Source: Clostridia bacterium
Lineage (GTDB): Bacteria; Bacillota_A; Clostridia; Oscillospirales; CAG-272
Direction: 5' to 3'
Length of the DNA: 8,766 nt
NCBI GenBank assembly: GCA_017652965.1
Contig: JAGBZZ010000229.1
Location: 1-8,766, forward strand
Made by a program: the position numbers and the translations under genes. Positions within the stretch are counted from its first letter, which is position 1; each line of letters opens with the position of its first letter. Below the pieces are notes generated by a model that worked only from the letters and a program-made list of their open reading frames with translations, did no database searches and was not told the origin of the DNA. Shown here piece after piece: positions 6,801 to 8,766 of this stretch.

Positions 6801-6827
6801 TATAGGGGAAACACCCATAAAAATCAA
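6799..6827 (-). promoter_or_regulatory. Sigma-A-like promoter for the ADH-GDPD-MaoC operon
   Basis: On the minus strand TTGATT (complement of 6822-6827) is followed after exactly 17 bp by TATAAT (complement of 6799-6804). Transcription should begin near 6792, leaving a leader of about 60 nt. The -10 box shares two bases with the -10 box of the opposite promoter. Confidence 0.7.
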
Positions 6828-6841
6828 GAGGTAACGTAAAG

Positions 6842-7189
6842 ATGATCAAGAATTTTGAGGATTTTAAAACAGAGCTTCGTGAGAATATGCGCGGCGGCGA
6901 CGGCACCGTGGTCGTCAGCAGCTTTGTCAGCGCAGAGGAGCTAAACGGGAAGGGAAGGCTCTTTGGTAAAATCGTGCTGAAGCCCGGCTGTGGCATCGGG
7001 TTCCACGTCCATGAGACCGATAGTGAGCTGTTCTATATCATCAAGGGGACGGCTGTGTACGACGACAACGGCACAAAGACCACCGTCACGGCCGGAAACG
7101 TGACCCTCACCCCGGCAGGCACCGGCCACTCTATCAAAAACGAGGGCACCGAGGACGTCGAGCTGATCGCCCTTATCGTCTACGCCTAA
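6842..7189 (+). CDS. Small single-domain cupin protein
   Basis: This 115-residue protein is one cupin beta-barrel. Motif 1 runs from G49 to G69 with H55, H57 and E62 as metal ligands; motif 2 is GNVTLTPAGTGHSIKN (85-100) with H96 as the fourth ligand. All four ligands are present, so it should bind a metal. Small cupins of this type include sugar isomerases, dioxygenases and ligand-binding proteins, and the sequence alone does not choose between them. AAGAGG at 6826-6831 is a modest ribosome binding site about 10 nt before the ATG. The gene is monocistronic, with its own promoter and terminator, and is divergent from the ADH operon with overlapping promoters, which suggests linked control. 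Confidence 0.9.
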   Translation: MIKNFEDFKTELRENMRGGDGTVVVSSFVSAEELNGKGRLFGKIVLKPGCGIGFHVHETDSELFYIIKGTAVYDDNGTKTTVTAGNVTLTPAGTGHSIKNEGTEDVELIALIVYA

Positions 7190-7198
7190 GAAAAGCAA

Positions 7199-7246
7199 AA
7201 AAGCAAGGCAGTTTACCGTTTTCGGTGTATGCCTTGCTTTTCTTTT
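7199..7246. terminator. Bidirectional terminator between cupin and GNAT genes
   Basis: AAGCAAGGCA (7201-7210) pairs with TGCCTTGCTT (7230-7239), extended by two A-T pairs. Inside the loop is a second stem, ACCG-TTTT-CGGT (7215-7226). The plus strand continues with a T-rich tract (TTCTTTTTT) and the minus strand with TTTTGCTTTTC, so both converging genes can end here. The plus-strand T tract touches the GNAT stop codon at 7247-7249. Confidence 0.88.
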
Positions 7247-7648
7247 TTACAGCCGCTTTTGCAGCAAAAGCTTTTGGTTTCCCTTGGGGATATCGGGCAA
7301 TACTCCGATAACCTCGTATCCGTGCTTTTGGTAAAATGCAGGGGCTTGCCAGCTCATGGTGTCAAGATGCACGTGGTGGCAGCCGCGGCGCACGGCTTCC
7401 TTTTCGGCCTCGTCCAGCAGGCGTGAGCCGATCCCTCTTTTTCGGTGATCCTCGTGGACCCAAAGGATATCGATATACATCCATCCCCAGTAGGTGCCGC
7501 CGATGATCCCACCGATCACGGCACCGTCCGCACCATATTCCGCAAAGGCAAGAGTTGTATGCCCATCCGCACCGACGGTTGCCTCGTTAAAGCGCGCCAA
7601 CGCCTTTCTTACATATTCTATTTCCTTTTCGGACGGGTTTTTGTTCAT
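7247..7648 (-). CDS. GNAT-family N-acetyltransferase
   Basis: This 133-residue protein has the GNAT core. The acetyl-CoA pyrophosphate loop is RKRGIGSRLL (69-78), preceded by the strand MYIDILWVHEDH (57-68), and followed by the helix AEKEAVRRGC and the strand HVHLDTMSW. The motif AFYQKHGYEVIG (104-115) is the typical late segment of the fold. These enzymes move an acetyl group from acetyl-CoA to an amine; the acceptor here is unknown. The reading frame continues upstream, but GGAGGAGG (complement of 7655-7662) 6 nt before the ATG at 7648 and a promoter between them and the extended start fix this start. It is a single gene, convergent with the cupin gene. Confidence 0.9.
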   Translation of the reverse strand: MNKNPSEKEIEYVRKALARFNEATVGADGHTTLAFAEYGADGAVIGGIIGGTYWGWMYIDILWVHEDHRKRGIGSRLLDEAEKEAVRRGCHHVHLDTMSWQAPAFYQKHGYEVIGVLPDIPKGNQKLLLQKRL

Positions 7649-7718
7649 AGCAGGCCTCCTCCTTTTGGAAAGTACGAAGTGATTTCGTTCGGATTCCGGT
7701 TTGTCTACCTCATGGTTG

Positions 7719-7747
7719 ATTATATCACACTTTTCCAAACAAATCAA
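7719..7747 (-). promoter_or_regulatory. Sigma-A-like promoter for the GNAT gene
   Basis: On the minus strand TTGATT (complement of 7742-7747) and TATAAT (complement of 7719-7724) are 17 bp apart. Transcription should start near 7712, about 63 nt before the GNAT start codon. The -35 box overlaps the edge of the first hairpin of the adjacent repeat. Confidence 0.78.
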
Positions 7748-7810
7748 GGCGTGAGCCTTGTATGGAATCCGCACTTCGCGCGGTGATGATATACCAAGCC
7801 TGCGGCTTGG
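7745..7810. repeat. Array of three short GC-rich hairpins (REP-like intergenic repeat)
   Basis: Three stem-loops follow each other: CAAGGC-GTGA-GCCTTG (7745-7760), CCGC...GCGG with one inner mismatch (7769-7783), and CCAAGCC-TGC-GGCTTGG (7794-7810). They are separated by short spacers; the one between the second and third reads TGATGATATA. The stretch from 7649 to 7971 has no gene that I can support and holds this array, the GNAT promoter and the terminator hairpin that follows. The layout suggests a dispersed extragenic repeat, though only this one copy is visible. Confidence 0.6.
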
Positions 7811-7853
7811 ATAAAAAAAGAAGTAACTTTTGGTAGACAAAAGTTACTTCTTT
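7811..7853 (-). terminator. Perfect 16-bp inverted repeat acting as minus-strand terminator
   Basis: AAAGAAGTAACTTTTG (7817-7832) and its exact inverse complement (7838-7853) flank a 5-nt loop. On the minus strand the stem is followed by a run of T residues (complement of 7813-7819), as in an intrinsic terminator. It lies about 120 nt downstream of the zinc-ribbon gene and directly beside the hairpin array, so it may belong to the same repeat unit. Confidence 0.7.
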
Positions 7854-7971
7854 GTTGGCGGGCAAGTGGTGATTGCGTTTGAACTTTTTACTTTTTGTAC
7901 AAACAATACTATTCTCCAAAATTTAAAATTTAGAAGACTTTAAGATGAATTATAAATAATTTAACCCGATT

Positions 7972-8508
7972 TTATTTTTCTTTGTTTCTAATTTTGCCTC
8001 GATAACTAGTTATTTCTATAGTGTCCAACTTCCATTTTTTAAGCCAAGGATATTCACTTTCAATGTCGGACATTTTAATAATATACTTTTCCGTGTCTGA
8101 TTTTTCTAAATAATCTATTTTATGTCTCTCGTGATATTGGTGCAAAATATTTTCTTGCCTATAACAAAAAATTCCAAATTCAAAATCTTTAATGTCTACT
8201 TTTGCTTTTATTTCAACTTCTATCCTATCTTCCAATATTACATAACTGTAAGAAAAATCTTCGCGACGTAATGATGAACCAAAGTTATTGTTAACAACTG
8301 AAAATAAAGTAATTAATATCACAAAAAATGAAACAAAAGAAATAATTAATTTTTTATTTGATTTTTTAATGGGAGTATTTGTTTTAATTATAACTGTTTC
8401 TTCGTTTACTATATTATTTTCTTCACAAGTGTCAAGCAACTGACATCCACAATAACTACAATACTTTGCATCTTCTGAAACAACTTTTCCGCACTTTTTG
8501 CAAAACAT
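7972..8508 (-). CDS. Zinc-ribbon, single-pass membrane protein of unknown function
   Basis: The 178-residue protein starts with a zinc ribbon: C3, C6, C17 and C20 in CKKCGK and YCSYCG. A Lys/Thr/Asn-rich linker follows, then one membrane segment at about 54-72, and a predicted extracytoplasmic domain of about 100 residues rich in charged and aromatic residues, which I do not recognise. With the zinc ribbon and a Lys-rich stretch before the membrane segment, the N-terminus should be inside. Such zinc-ribbon membrane proteins are common in Firmicutes and mostly uncharacterised. AGGAG (complement of 8516-8520) is 7 nt before the ATG. The gene is strikingly AT-rich with A/T-ending codons, unlike all other genes here, and stands alone, which suggests recent acquisition. 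Confidence 0.85.
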   Translation of the reverse strand: MFCKKCGKVVSEDAKYCSYCGCQLLDTCEENNIVNEETVIIKTNTPIKKSNKKLIISFVSFFVILITLFSVVNNNFGSSLRREDFSYSYVILEDRIEVEIKAKVDIKDFEFGIFCYRQENILHQYHERHKIDYLEKSDTEKYIIKMSDIESEYPWLKKWKLDTIEITSYRGKIRNKEK

Positions 8509-8540
8509 CTATATTCTCCTAGTTTTTGAACCATACACAT

Positions 8541-8569
8541 ATAATAGCATTTTATAAAAATAAAAGCAA
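8541..8569 (-). promoter_or_regulatory. Extended -10 promoter for the zinc-ribbon gene
   Basis: On the minus strand TATTAT (complement of 8541-8546) is preceded by TGC, an extended -10 element, and by TTGCTT (complement of 8564-8569) with a 17-bp spacer. Transcription should begin near 8534, about 25 nt before the start codon. Confidence 0.6.
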
Positions 8570-8655
8570 TAAATTTATAATGCCTTATTTAATTCTTTTA
8601 AAAGTAAATATAATCCCTGCATCTCCTTTAACGAAGATATATTTAATTATTGTAA

Positions 8656-8694
8656 TAGAAAAAGCGACTCTATTTGGGTTCAAATAGAATCGCT
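8656..8694 (-). terminator. Intrinsic terminator directly after the tRNA 3' end
   Basis: AGCGA-C-TCTATTTG (8663-8676) pairs with CAAATAGA-A-TCGCT (8681-8694) around a GGTT loop, with one internal mismatch. On the minus strand it is followed by TTTTTC. It begins two bases after the CCA end of the tRNA segment. Confidence 0.85.
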
Positions 8695-8696
8695 CT

Positions 8697-8725
8697 TGGC
8701 GGAGAAGGAGAGATTCGAACTCTCG
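8697..8725 (-). tRNA. 3' segment of a serine-type tRNA (T-arm, acceptor 3' strand, CCA)
   Basis: On the minus strand the T-stem GAGAG (complement of 8720-8724), T-loop TTCGAAT (8713-8719), T-stem CTCTC (8708-8712), acceptor 3' strand CTTCTCC (8701-8707), discriminator G (8700) and CCA (8697-8699) follow without a gap. Discriminator G and this acceptor strand resemble tRNA-Ser. The 41 bases further 5' hold an 8-bp hairpin, TTTTCCCC...GGGGAAAA (8727-8751), which could be taken as a long variable arm, but no serine anticodon or paired anticodon arm is visible. It is either an unusual tRNA cut by the window edge or, more likely, a 3' tRNA copy left at an attachment site. Confidence 0.7.
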
Positions 8726-8766
8726 TTTTTCCCCTTATTTATAGGGGAAAATTGATGTTTGACAAC

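Noticed and set aside
6730..6996. N-terminal extension of the alcohol dehydrogenase to an ATG at 6996
   Set aside because: The extension overlaps the cupin gene on the other strand, lies upstream of the minus-strand promoter, and has no similarity to the family, which begins near MNFYMP.
7794..7810. The third hairpin as an intrinsic terminator
   Set aside because: On the plus strand it is followed by an A run, and on the minus strand by TATATCATC, so there is no T tract in either direction.
7649..7840. N-terminal extension of the GNAT protein through the hairpin array
   Set aside because: The extension runs through promoter and repeat DNA. GGAGGAGG directly before the ATG at 7648 and the promoter with start near 7712 support the short form.
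7745..7853. CRISPR array
   Set aside because: The hairpins differ in sequence and are not separated by equal-length unique spacers.
8697..8766. tmRNA or selenocysteine tRNA 3' end
   Set aside because: tmRNA has an alanine-type acceptor with discriminator A. The selenocysteine tRNA has a 13-bp acceptor/T stack, whereas here it is 7 plus 5, and no TCA anticodon sits in a proper loop.

Overview
The window looks like chromosome of a low-to-mid GC Gram-positive gut-type bacterium, most likely an uncultured member of the Clostridia. I infer this from strong GGAGG-type ribosome binding sites before most genes, AT-rich intergenic DNA with good sigma-A-like promoters, GC-rich coding sequence, and the enzyme families present. 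No gene here fixes the species.

Left part (1-4375): an AraC-family regulator (minus strand, cut by the left edge) is divergent from a tight four-gene operon on the plus strand. The operon encodes a UlaG-like metallo-beta-lactamase-fold hydrolase, a family 16 glycoside hydrolase without a signal peptide, an enolase-superfamily sugar-acid dehydratase with all the catalytic residues of D-galactonate dehydratase, and a short-chain dehydrogenase. A plausible reading is an inducible oxidative sugar pathway: a glycan fragment is cut in the cytoplasm, the sugar is oxidised by the SDR to a lactone, the lactone is opened by the MBL enzyme, and the aldonic acid is dehydrated to a 2-keto-3-deoxy acid. 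The shared control region holds a 21-bp-spaced direct repeat that suits an AraC-type operator.

Middle part (4376-7246): a bidirectional terminator separates this operon from a minus-strand operon encoding, in transcription order, an iron-type alcohol dehydrogenase, a glycerophosphodiester phosphodiesterase-family protein and a MaoC-like hotdog hydratase. A small cupin gene is divergent from it. The two promoters are face to face and their -10 boxes overlap in a single palindrome, TATAATTATA. A second bidirectional terminator separates the cupin gene from a convergent GNAT acetyltransferase gene.

Right part (7649-8766): composition changes. Upstream of the GNAT gene there is a run of three small GC-rich hairpins next to a perfect 16-bp inverted repeat that acts as a terminator on the minus strand. 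Then comes a very AT-rich, apparently lone gene for a zinc-ribbon, single-pass membrane protein. The right edge holds the T-arm and 3' acceptor strand with CCA of a serine-type tRNA, directly followed by its own terminator, but without a recognisable anticodon arm upstream of it. That arrangement fits the distal attachment site of an element integrated at a tRNA gene and extending beyond the window.
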